Under the pieces are notes generated by a model that made no database searches, was not told the origin of the DNA, and worked only from the letters and a program-made list of their open reading frames with translations. Made by a program: the position numbers and the translations under genes. This document shows, piece after piece, positions 30,533 through 36,468 of a stretch of 36,468 bases of DNA. The stretch's first letter is position 1; each line of letters begins with the position of its first letter. Source of the DNA: JAIBJP01 sp035639875 (GTDB lineage Bacteria > Actinomycetota > Thermoleophilia > Gaiellales > Gaiellaceae); assembly GCA_035639875.1 (NCBI GenBank), contig DASQXE010000161.1, positions 1 through 36,468 of the forward strand. The letters run 5' to 3'.

Positions 30533-30533
30533 G

Positions 30534-32546
30534 CTAGCCGCGGGCCCGCACGGGCTTCTTCCCCAGGACGCCCTTGAGCCGCTTGGCCCCGCGCAGCACC
30601 TCCCGTCTGAGGCTCGTGGGCTCCAAGACCTCCGCCTCTCCGCGGTGCGAGAGGATCTCTCCCACGAGCCACTCCGCGCTCCCGACGCGGAGGTCCTCGA
30701 GCGCTTGCCCTTTTGCGAGCGGCGTCGCGCCCCTCTCGATGCGTAGCCGTGCGGTCGGTCCCGAATAGAGGACTCGGGCAGTCTGGACGTCCTCAAGCTT
30801 GCGAAACCGCAGCCCGGGTCTCGGCTCGAAGATCTCGTCGAGCACGTCTGCCGAGCGGATCCGATCGAGGCGGAAACTGCGCTCGCCACCCTCCTTACGA
30901 GGATCCCAGCTGAAGAGGTACCAGTTCGGGATTTCGCGCTCGAACCCATACGGCTCGATGACGCGCTTGCTCGTCTCGCCCTCGGCGTCGACGTACTCGA
31001 TGCGCACGAGCCGGTTGTGCATGATCGCGTCGGCGAGCTTGCGAACCAGGTCCTCCTCCTGCGAGGCGATCGGCCGGTCCGGCGCCTGGGCCAATTCGAA
31101 CTCTCCGAAGGTTTCCTCGAGCTTGCGGCGCACCCGCTCGAGTGGCGTATGCGCCTCGGCCGCGATCATAGGCCCGACGAATTCGAGCGCCAGCCTGATC
31201 GCCCGGGCCTCGAGGGGAGTCAGTCTCGGCGGCCGACGGAACGTGTCGCCGAAGAGCTCCTTGTCGACGCGCACGAAATCCCCGTCGAGCGAGGCGTAGA
31301 CGGCGTAGCAGCCACCGCCGAAATTGACCAGGTTGAGCAGCTGCAGGTGATCCTCGAGCTGATCCTCGGGAATGTGGAAGCGCTCAGCGAGCTCTGCCGC
31401 CGGAATGGTCGCGCTGGGCTCGTCGCCACAGGCGGCCAGGAGGTGAGCGAGGAGTGCTTGCAGGACGCCGAAGCGCTCGGGCGCGACGGGCCCAATCGGA
31501 CGGTCTGCCGTCGCCTGCTCCCTCACGTTGGCGGCTCGAGGGGGCCTCGACGGCTCGCCGGAGTGGGCGGCCAGCACCTGCCCCAAGCCGCGCTCGACGG
31601 CATCGACAAGTGCGGGCGGGTCGAGCGGGCGCGCACGTCCGGCCTGCTTGAGGACCCAACCCGCCAGCACCTCGATGTCCGCATACCAGGTGGTGAACCG
31701 CCGCCCGACCACGCTGCCGCTGGCCCCGAGGGCACGCTCAGCCCACCAGGCCAGGTCGCGGTCGAGGTCGATCTCGGCCTCGCCCGCGCGGTCACCCCAC
31801 TGCCAGGGCTGCCGACCCCGGTACTCGTTCGGGTCGAAGTCCTCGGGAGGACGAAAGTCGCGCTCGCGCCTGGTCGCAAACCGGATGTCGCCCCGGATTC
31901 GGGAGACGCGGAACGTGCGCACGGCGTTCCGGTCGTGATCGCGTCCGATCACATACCACGAGCCTTCCTCGTGCAACAAGGCGAAGGGGTCAACCGTCCG
32001 TTCCTGGGTACGCTCGCTCCGCAGGGGGAGGTAGGGGAACTTCACGGTGCGTTGCTTCGAGATGGCGTTTTCGAGCTTGGTCAGCCGCCCCGAAATCTCC
32101 ACCGAGTAGTCCGGGTCGCGCAGCTCCACGCGCATCGCGCTCTCGGGCGGCTGGTCGAGTGGCGACCGCCGTCCCAGGGCGAGATTCTGCAGCGCGAGAC
32201 GAAGAGGCTCCGAGTACGCGAACTTGCCTTCCAGGAGATAAAGCGCGGTTTGCAGCGCCGCGAGCTCGTCGTCCTTGAGGTCGAGCTGCGGGAGGAAGTA
32301 CTGGTCGGAGCGGAGGGTGTACAGCTCCTCGCCCGTGAACTCGTCCCGCTGAGAGTGGAGCGGAACCCCCAGGTTGATGAGCTCGCTCCGGTCCGAGTAG
32401 AAGCGTCTCGCGAACGCCTCGTCGGACATCTCCGAGTAGCCCTCGACGGTCGACTTGATGTCCCGCGCGGTCAGTGGCCGTCGCTCGGCCATCAGGAAGG
32501 CGACGAGACTGAGCTGGCGGATCAGCTTGTCAGTGTCGTGCGACAC
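30534..32546 (-). CDS. pafBC: fused PafB-PafC WYL-domain regulator
   Basis: This DNA-damage-response transcription activator is known in mycobacteria as the PafB-PafC pair. Here both halves are joined in 670 residues. Each half has a winged-helix N-terminal part (half 1: LSLVAFLMAERRPLTARDI; half 2, about 365-430: LLAHLLAACGDEPSATIPA), a WYL domain and a WCX C-terminal extension. WYL signatures are GSWYVIGRDHDRN in half 1 and PNWYLFSWDPRKE in half 2. No proteasome genes are in the window. It starts at GTG 32546, back-to-back with dinB across 19 bp, which agrees with the known control of damage genes by this family. Confidence 0.9.
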   Translation of the reverse strand: MSHDTDKLIRQLSLVAFLMAERRPLTARDIKSTVEGYSEMSDEAFARRFYSDRSELINLGVPLHSQRDEFTGEELYTLRSDQYFLPQLDLKDDELAALQTALYLLEGKFAYSEPLRLALQNLALGRRSPLDQPPESAMRVELRDPDYSVEISGRLTKLENAISKQRTVKFPYLPLRSERTQERTVDPFALLHEEGSWYVIGRDHDRNAVRTFRVSRIRGDIRFATRRERDFRPPEDFDPNEYRGRQPWQWGDRAGEAEIDLDRDLAWWAERALGASGSVVGRRFTTWYADIEVLAGWVLKQAGRARPLDPPALVDAVERGLGQVLAAHSGEPSRPPRAANVREQATADRPIGPVAPERFGVLQALLAHLLAACGDEPSATIPAAELAERFHIPEDQLEDHLQLLNLVNFGGGCYAVYASLDGDFVRVDKELFGDTFRRPPRLTPLEARAIRLALEFVGPMIAAEAHTPLERVRRKLEETFGEFELAQAPDRPIASQEEDLVRKLADAIMHNRLVRIEYVDAEGETSKRVIEPYGFEREIPNWYLFSWDPRKEGGERSFRLDRIRSADVLDEIFEPRPGLRFRKLEDVQTARVLYSGPTARLRIERGATPLAKGQALEDLRVGSAEWLVGEILSHRGEAEVLEPTSLRREVLRGAKRLKGVLGKKPVRARG

Positions 32547-32558
32547 CGGACCTATTCT
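32527..32558 (+). promoter_or_regulatory. shared pafBC/dinB control region
   Basis: A 14-bp palindrome GTGTCG-TG-CGACAC (32533-32546) covers the pafBC start codon. On the dinB strand TTGTCAGTG (32527-32535) matches the TTGTCRGTG part of the damage promoter known in mycobacteria, but its spacing to TATTCT (32553-32558) is 17 rather than 8 nt. TATTCT lies 7 nt before the dinB GTG, so dinB is probably leaderless. Confidence 0.45.
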
Positions 32559-32565
32559 TTCAGCC

Positions 32566-33636
32566 GTGGCAAGCCCGCCGAAGATCCTCGCTCATCTCGA
32601 CCTCGACGCGTTCTTCGCCGCCGTCGAGGAGCTCGAACAGCCCGAGCTGGCCACTCGGCCGCTCGTCGTGGGCGGCGATCCCCAAGGTCGCGGCGTCGTG
32701 GCCACGGCCAACTACGCAGCCCGAAAGTACGGGATCCGTTCGGCGATGAGCTGCGCCGAGGCACTCCGCCGCTGTCCGCAGGCGGTTTTCGTGCGTCCAC
32801 GGCATCGCACCTACGGCGAATATTCGCGCGCGGTCTGGGCGGCCGTCCGTGAGGTCGTTCCGGCCGTGGAGCGGACCGGCATGGACGAGGGCTACCTCGA
32901 CTTCGCGGCTGTCCTTCCGAATTTCCGCCAGGCGCGCGCGCTGGCCGAAGCCGTCCAGGTGGCCGTCAAGGGCGCCACGAGTCTCTCGTGCTCGCTCGGC
33001 GTTGGGACGAGCAAGGTCGTCGCCAAGGTGGCGAGCGACCGGCGCAAGCCCGGCGGCATCACGGTCATTAGGCCGGGACGGGAGGCTGGGTTTCTGGCGC
33101 CCTTTCCGGTCCGGCTGCTCCCGGGCGTAGGGCCGAGGGCCGAGCAGCGGCTCCGGGCCGTCGGAATCGGGACCATCGGGGCGCTCGGCAAGCTGTCCGA
33201 CGAGGAGCTCAAGCGCATTCTGCCGGGCAAGATCGGACGGCTCCTGCGAGACCGCGCGCAGGGAATCGATCCGCGTGGCCTCGTCGAGGTGGCGCCGAAG
33301 AACGTCTCGATCGGACACGAGGAGACCTTTGCGCGCGACGTCGCCGATCGCGAACAGCTCCACGCTGAGCTTCGTCGCATGGCCATGAGCGTCGCCGAGC
33401 ATCTCGCGAAGTCCGATCGAGTCGCACGGACGGTAACGACCAAGCTCCGATATCCCGACTTCTCCATCCGCAGCCGCTCGACGACGCTTCCGGCCGGGTC
33501 TGCGGACGGACGGCAGATCGGAGAGCTCGCCTGCGCCCTCCTCGATCGTGGCTTGCAGGACCGCCCCGGCGCCCTGAGGCTGGTCGGTGTGAGCGTTTCC
33601 AACCTCGAGCCGTACCAGCAGCTGGCGCTGGAGTAA
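32566..33636 (+). CDS. dinB: DNA polymerase IV (Y family)
   Basis: This translesion DNA polymerase has 356 residues. Catalytic acids are present: D12 and D14 in LAHLDLDAFFAAVEE, and D107-E108 in TGMDEGYLDF (usually SIDEAYLD). It is therefore not the catalytically dead ImuB type. SLSCSLGVGTSKVVAKVASD is the fingers/palm signature, PGVGPRAEQRLRAVGIGTIG the thumb helix-hairpin-helix, and the little-finger domain starts near KNVSIGHEET. No clear clamp-binding motif is seen at the C-terminus. It starts at GTG 32566, 19 bp from pafBC; the YdeI-like gene follows with no gap. Confidence 0.92.
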   Translation: MASPPKILAHLDLDAFFAAVEELEQPELATRPLVVGGDPQGRGVVATANYAARKYGIRSAMSCAEALRRCPQAVFVRPRHRTYGEYSRAVWAAVREVVPAVERTGMDEGYLDFAAVLPNFRQARALAEAVQVAVKGATSLSCSLGVGTSKVVAKVASDRRKPGGITVIRPGREAGFLAPFPVRLLPGVGPRAEQRLRAVGIGTIGALGKLSDEELKRILPGKIGRLLRDRAQGIDPRGLVEVAPKNVSIGHEETFARDVADREQLHAELRRMAMSVAEHLAKSDRVARTVTTKLRYPDFSIRSRSTTLPAGSADGRQIGELACALLDRGLQDRPGALRLVGVSVSNLEPYQQLALE

Positions 33637-34203
33637 GTGGCCGACCCGACGATGACGCTCTCCTCCCAGGCGGATTGGGAGGATTGGCTCGACGAGAACC
33701 ACGCGACCTCGCGAGGCGTCTGGCTGAAGATCGCCAAGAAGGGCTCGGGCCTTCGGACGGTCACCCACGCCGAGGCGCTCGAGAGCGCGCTCTGCTTCGG
33801 GTGGATCGACGGTCAGCGCAAGGCGCACGACGAGCGTTTCTTTCTCCAGCGCTTCACGCCAAGAGGACCCAGGAGCACCTGGTCGCGCATCAATCGCGAC
33901 AAAGCGTCGGAGCTCGTCGCGCAGGGCAGGATGCGTCCCGCCGGCCGCGCCGAGGTCGAGCGGGCGCAGGCCGACGGACGCTGGGAGTCGGCCTACGAGC
34001 CTCAGTCGACCGCACGCGTGCCCGAGGATCTCCAGCGGGAGCTGGACGCGAATCCGCAGGCAGCCGCGTTCTTCAGCTCACTGGACAGCCGGAACCGCTA
34101 CGCGATCCTCTACCGGCTCCAGAGCGCGAAACGGCCCGCGACGCGGGCGCGGCGGCTCGCGGAGTTCGTCGCGATGCTGGCCGAAGGACGGAAGCTCTAC
34201 TAG
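33637..34203 (+). CDS. YdeI/OmpD-associated family protein
   Basis: This cytosolic protein of unknown activity has 188 residues. It carries the family signatures WEDWLDENHATSRGVWLKIA, ALCFGWIDGQRKAHDERFFL, QRFTPRGPRSTWSRIN and a C-terminal block with FFSSLDSRNRYAILYRLQSA. Proteins of this group are linked to bacteriocin or peptide tolerance, but the mechanism is not known. GTG 33637 follows the dinB stop directly, so both are in one transcript. Its stop overlaps that of the convergent gene at 34200. Confidence 0.8.
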   Translation: MADPTMTLSSQADWEDWLDENHATSRGVWLKIAKKGSGLRTVTHAEALESALCFGWIDGQRKAHDERFFLQRFTPRGPRSTWSRINRDKASELVAQGRMRPAGRAEVERAQADGRWESAYEPQSTARVPEDLQRELDANPQAAAFFSSLDSRNRYAILYRLQSAKRPATRARRLAEFVAMLAEGRKLY

Positions 34204-34649
34204 GCGGCCGCGGGGGTCGCCTCGAGGTGCTGATGCGAGGGGCAGTACTCCCGGTCCGGGAGGGGCGTGCGCTGGCACGGCTTCCCCTTCCGCGTCGTGG
34301 CCCGGCAGCGGGCGACGCCGCCGTCGAATGCGCCGGCCTCGATCTGCGCCTCGATGAACTCGACCGCGGCGCTGAGCCCCTCGGTCACGGCCCAGGACAC
34401 CTGCGCCTGTGCCGTGATGGGGAAATAGCGGCGGATGTCCTGGAAGAGCGTGCGATCGGGATTCGCAAAGTAGCGGGGATCCCGCGCGAGCCGCTCCACG
34501 GTGTCCTCGCAGGCTGCCAGGACTGCGCGGCGGTACTCGAGCTGCGTTTCAGAGTCGACGTACGGGTCGATCAGGTCCTTGATTGAGCGATAAATGGCTC
34601 TCGAATACTGATACATGCGGGCCTGAAGGCGATCCTGTGCGTCTGGCAT
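34200..34649 (-). CDS. small protein with C-terminal Cys/His zinc-finger-like motif
   Basis: The product has 149 residues. The helical N-terminal part contains RLQARMYQYSRAIYRSIKDL and SETQLEYRRAVLAACEDTVE. The C-terminal part holds C-x(9)-C (CRATTRKGKPCQR) followed by EYCPSHQH, a pattern of three Cys and one His found in small zinc-binding modules. The function is unknown. It starts at ATG 34649 behind GAGGGG at 8 nt. Upstream lie two pairs of direct repeats that may control it. Confidence 0.65.
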   Translation of the reverse strand: MPDAQDRLQARMYQYSRAIYRSIKDLIDPYVDSETQLEYRRAVLAACEDTVERLARDPRYFANPDRTLFQDIRRYFPITAQAQVSWAVTEGLSAAVEFIEAQIEAGAFDGGVARCRATTRKGKPCQRTPLPDREYCPSHQHLEATPAAA

Positions 34650-34689
34650 CGAGCTTACCCCTCGGGCTGACGAAAAGCCTGCAAATTCG

Positions 34690-34711
34690 GTTAAGCGAAC
34701 GTTAAGCCGTC
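34690..34711. promoter_or_regulatory. 11-nt tandem direct repeat, OmpR/PhoP-box-like
   Basis: GTTAAGCGAAC and GTTAAGCCGTC follow each other exactly (34690-34700, 34701-34711), an 11-nt repeat step like that of PhoP-family binding sites. It sits 41 bp upstream of the ATG at 34649. The regulator is not known. Confidence 0.4.
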
Positions 34712-34753
34712 GAGCGAGTGGGCGTTTGCGGGGCATCCTACACGCCGCGCGAA

Positions 34754-34790
34754 CGTGTTACAAAGTCCGCGCCGGGCGTGTCACAAAGTC
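34754..34790. repeat. pair of 14-nt direct repeats
   Basis: CGTGTTACAAAGTC (34754-34767) and CGTGTCACAAAGTC (34777-34790) differ at one base and are 23 nt apart, about two helical turns. They lie between the zinc-finger-like gene's upstream region and the end of the SPOR-like gene. They may be binding sites for a regulator; this is inferred from spacing. Confidence 0.4.
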
Positions 34791-34800
34791 GAGCCTCGTT

Positions 34801-35547
34801 CTACGCTCGCACCTCGCGCACGTAGGCGAGCTGGAAGCCCTTCGAGCGAGCGTTCGCCAGGTTGTTCTCCGCCTGTGACGAGGTGTCGTAGATCCCCGTG
34901 AACGTCACCCAGTAGCCGGATCGTAGGCTCGAGTAGTCGGATGAATTGAGGACGCCCACCTGCGTGAGACCGTTGTTACGCGCCCTCTGCGCCGCGGCGT
35001 CGGCCTGCGCCCGACCCTGGCTCGTCGGCACCGACTTGAGGACGATCGTAAAGCCGTCCTTGCCGGCCGGCCAGCTGACGTTTGCGGTCGTCGTCGTCGT
35101 GCCGAACGTCGTCGTCCCGAAGGTCGTCGTCGGAATCGTCGTCGTCGAGAACGTCGGCGGGTTGATCGTCACGGTGGGGGGCTGGGTGATAACGCCGACC
35201 GTGTCGGTCGCGCCGGGGCCGGTCGTCACGACGGGGATCGATGTCTTCGGCTTGCTCTCCTTGCTCCCGCGCGTCGCGGCGACGGCGACAATGGCGCCGG
35301 CGACCAGGGCGACGAGCAGGAGGGCAAGGAGCGCGGCCCAGAGCCAGAGCGGAGACTCGCGCGACCAGATCTGAGTGCGGCGCATGCCATACGGTGGCGG
35401 GAGTCGGTGACCGCACTCGAGGCAGTACTCCTGGTACGGGTCGTGGGGAGCCCCGCAGCGTGGGCAAAGTCCCGGCTCGGGAGGCGGGGGCGGGGGTCCG
35501 GGCGGCGTTGCGTCGACGGGCGGAGGCGGTGGCGGCGGCTCGACCAT
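34801..35547 (-). CDS. zinc-ribbon membrane protein with SPOR-like domain
   Basis: The product has 248 residues: a Pro-rich N-terminus, a zinc ribbon (CPRCGAP...CLECGHR), one membrane helix (about 68-91, WLWAALLALLLVALVAGAI), a long Thr-rich low-complexity linker, and a C-terminal domain reading GFTIVLKSVPTSQGRAQADA and then GYWVTFTGIYDTSSQAENNL. The last domain resembles SPOR peptidoglycan-binding repeats, placing it outside the cell, with the ribbon inside. The start is ATG 35547, overlapping the upstream stop by 1 nt (TGATG). The role may be linked to the cell envelope. Confidence 0.75.
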   Translation of the reverse strand: MVEPPPPPPPVDATPPGPPPPPPEPGLCPRCGAPHDPYQEYCLECGHRLPPPYGMRRTQIWSRESPLWLWAALLALLLVALVAGAIVAVAATRGSKESKPKTSIPVVTTGPGATDTVGVITQPPTVTINPPTFSTTTIPTTTFGTTTFGTTTTTANVSWPAGKDGFTIVLKSVPTSQGRAQADAAAQRARNNGLTQVGVLNSSDYSSLRSGYWVTFTGIYDTSSQAENNLANARSKGFQLAYVREVRA

Positions 35548-36125
35548 CAGGACCCTTCGCGGGCCGACCGATCGCGGATCATCGTCTCCTCTACGCCCGT
35601 GCCTCCGCCGAGGTCTTCCGCGGCAACCGCGTTGCCGCAGAACGAGCAAAAGTTGGCTTCGGCCGGTACCGGCTGCCCACAGTGCGAGCAGGTCTGTACG
35701 GGGGGAGCGGCGGCCGAGGGCCGGCCGCAGTGCGAGCAGAAGTGGCCTCCAGGCAGGAGCGGAGCGCCGCAACGGCAGGTGGGCATCGCGCGCAGGCCGC
35801 GCGGGGCGGCTGCCACGGCCAGCAAGAGCCCGTCAAGCTCGTGCATGCGCTGCTCGAGCTGAAGGACGTCGTTAGCCCGCGCCAGGAGCAGATCGGGCTT
35901 GAACCGATCCCGGCGCGCCATCTCGACGGCCAGACCGCCGACGTCGCGGATCTCAATCTCGCGGCGCCGCGCCAGAAGTCTCCGCTCCCGCCGCATGCGC
36001 GTCGGTCGGGGGAGCTGCTCGAGGGCGCCGGGCGGAGGCACCGGATCGGGAGGCGGACCGCCCGCGGGCGCAGCCGGAGCGGGCTCCCCTTCAGGCGGCC
36101 GCCGCGGTCTCCTGACCCTGGGCAT
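35547..36125 (-). CDS. double zinc-ribbon protein
   Basis: The product has 192 residues. A Pro-rich N-terminus and a charged helix (MRRERRLLARRREIEIRDV) lead to a region with LEQRMHELDGLLLAVA. Two zinc ribbons follow (CRCGAPLLPGGHFCSHCG and CSHCGQPVPAEANFCSFCG). No membrane helix is seen. It is coupled to the SPOR-like zinc-ribbon protein by a 1-nt overlap, and both may form a complex. The start is ATG 36125, 14 bp after the aldehyde dehydrogenase stop, suggesting one operon. Confidence 0.7.
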   Translation of the reverse strand: MPRVRRPRRPPEGEPAPAAPAGGPPPDPVPPPGALEQLPRPTRMRRERRLLARRREIEIRDVGGLAVEMARRDRFKPDLLLARANDVLQLEQRMHELDGLLLAVAAAPRGLRAMPTCRCGAPLLPGGHFCSHCGRPSAAAPPVQTCSHCGQPVPAEANFCSFCGNAVAAEDLGGGTGVEETMIRDRSAREGS

Positions 36126-36139
36126 AGTGCGGCCCGAGT

Positions 36140-36468
36140 CTAACTACCGCGGGTGATGACGACGAGGCGCTCCTCGGTCATTTCGCGGACGGCGTAATGC
36201 GGCCCTTCCTTCGTGTTGCCGGAGGCCTTGACGCCGCCGTACGGCATCTGGTCGGCCCTGAACGTCGGCGCCTCGTTCACCGTCACGCCGCCGAACTCGA
36301 GGTTGGCGGCCGCCTCGAGCGCAGTCTCGAGGCTGCCCGTGAAGACGCCGGCTTGTAGGCCGAATTCCGTGCCGTTGGCGAGATCGTACGCCTCGGCGAG
36401 CGCCTCGTACGGAGTCACTGTGCACAGAGGACCGAAGACCTCGAGACATGACACCTTCATCTCCGGCG
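36140..36468 (-). CDS. aldehyde dehydrogenase, C-terminal part (gene runs off the edge)
   Basis: The last 109 residues of an NAD(P)-dependent aldehyde dehydrogenase are visible. They hold the family's EVFGP motif (CLEVFGPLCTV), then AYDLANGTEFGLQAGVFTGS, VTVNEAPTFRADQMPYGGVK and SGNTKEGPHYAVREMTEERL. The catalytic Cys and the NAD site lie outside the window, so substrate class cannot be told. The ending is like the succinate-semialdehyde/glyceraldehyde-3-phosphate type. Confidence 0.9.
   Translation of the reverse strand, partial: PEMKVSCLEVFGPLCTVTPYEALAEAYDLANGTEFGLQAGVFTGSLETALEAAANLEFGGVTVNEAPTFRADQMPYGGVKASGNTKEGPHYAVREMTEERLVVITRGS

Noticed and set aside
30532..30949. N-terminal extension of the GST-like gene into the PafBC gene
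   Set aside because: The extra sequence is a shadow of the PafBC reading frame, and the thioredoxin-fold start matches TTG 30532.
32527..32558. Exact mycobacterial-type damage promoter (TTGTCRGTG-N8-TANNNT)
   Set aside because: The first half matches but the spacing to the -10 box is 17 nt, so it is reported only as a partial match.

Overview
The window is GC-rich DNA (third codon positions almost always G or C, many GTG/TTG starts, short intergenic gaps) from an actinobacterium, most likely of the Thermoleophilia (Gaiellales/Solirubrobacterales-like). That placement is an inference. It rests on the combination of a fused PafB-PafC regulator facing dinB, an NhaA antiporter fused to a thioredoxin-like domain, a Cys-type CcmE, and genes for cyclic 2,3-diphosphoglycerate synthesis. 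Nearly all of the window is ordinary chromosomal coding sequence. No phage, insertion sequence, rRNA, intact tRNA or CRISPR array was seen.

Layout. 1-866: a poorly preserved left end with a small conserved minus-strand gene and a sequence resembling the 3' end of a tRNA. 867-2150: a nucleotide cyclase fused to a receiver and a LuxR-like helix-turn-helix. 2194-6789 (minus): a DsbA/FrnE-type oxidoreductase read through an in-frame UGA with a bacterial SECIS-like hairpin right after it, an MFS transporter, a 78-residue conserved protein and an FtsH protease. 6909-9250: a small unknown and NhaA-thioredoxin, ending in a strong two-way terminator. 9269-10479 (minus): an ECF sigma factor with its membrane partner. 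10575-13600: small membrane proteins, a BolA-glutaredoxin pair, a MarR regulator joined to a cupin gene remnant, and an endonuclease IV-like TIM barrel. 13627-17084: cytochrome c maturation genes ccmE, ccmF and a ccmI-like gene, then a zinc-ribbon membrane protein. 17214-18398: an M23 peptidase behind a structured leader, followed by two palindromic repeats. 18548-19699 (minus): a small membrane protein, Hpt and a nuclease-like protein.

19744-23526 is the metabolic core: four genes overlapping by 4 nt each (metallophosphoesterase, cyclic 2,3-diphosphoglycerate synthetase, 2-phosphoglycerate kinase, GlpX-like phosphatase). They give a plausible route from 2-phosphoglycerate through 2,3-bisphosphoglycerate to cyclic 2,3-diphosphoglycerate, a solute known from thermophilic methanogens, with two phosphatases of uncertain role. 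23523-25688: a GAF-LuxR regulator, an Fe-S assembly protein (DUF59) and a quinone-reductase-like dehydrogenase. 25733-29896: queG, a GAF histidine kinase and rtcB in one transcription unit. 29936-34203: a glutathione-transferase-like gene and PafBC on the minus strand, diverging across 19 bp from dinB and a YdeI-like gene. 34200-36468 (minus): a zinc-finger-like small protein, two zinc-ribbon proteins and the 3' end of an aldehyde dehydrogenase.

The strongest unusual signals are the UGA-containing DsbA-like gene with its SECIS-like hairpin, and the cyclic 2,3-diphosphoglycerate operon, whose GlpX lacks the catalytic threonine of the family.
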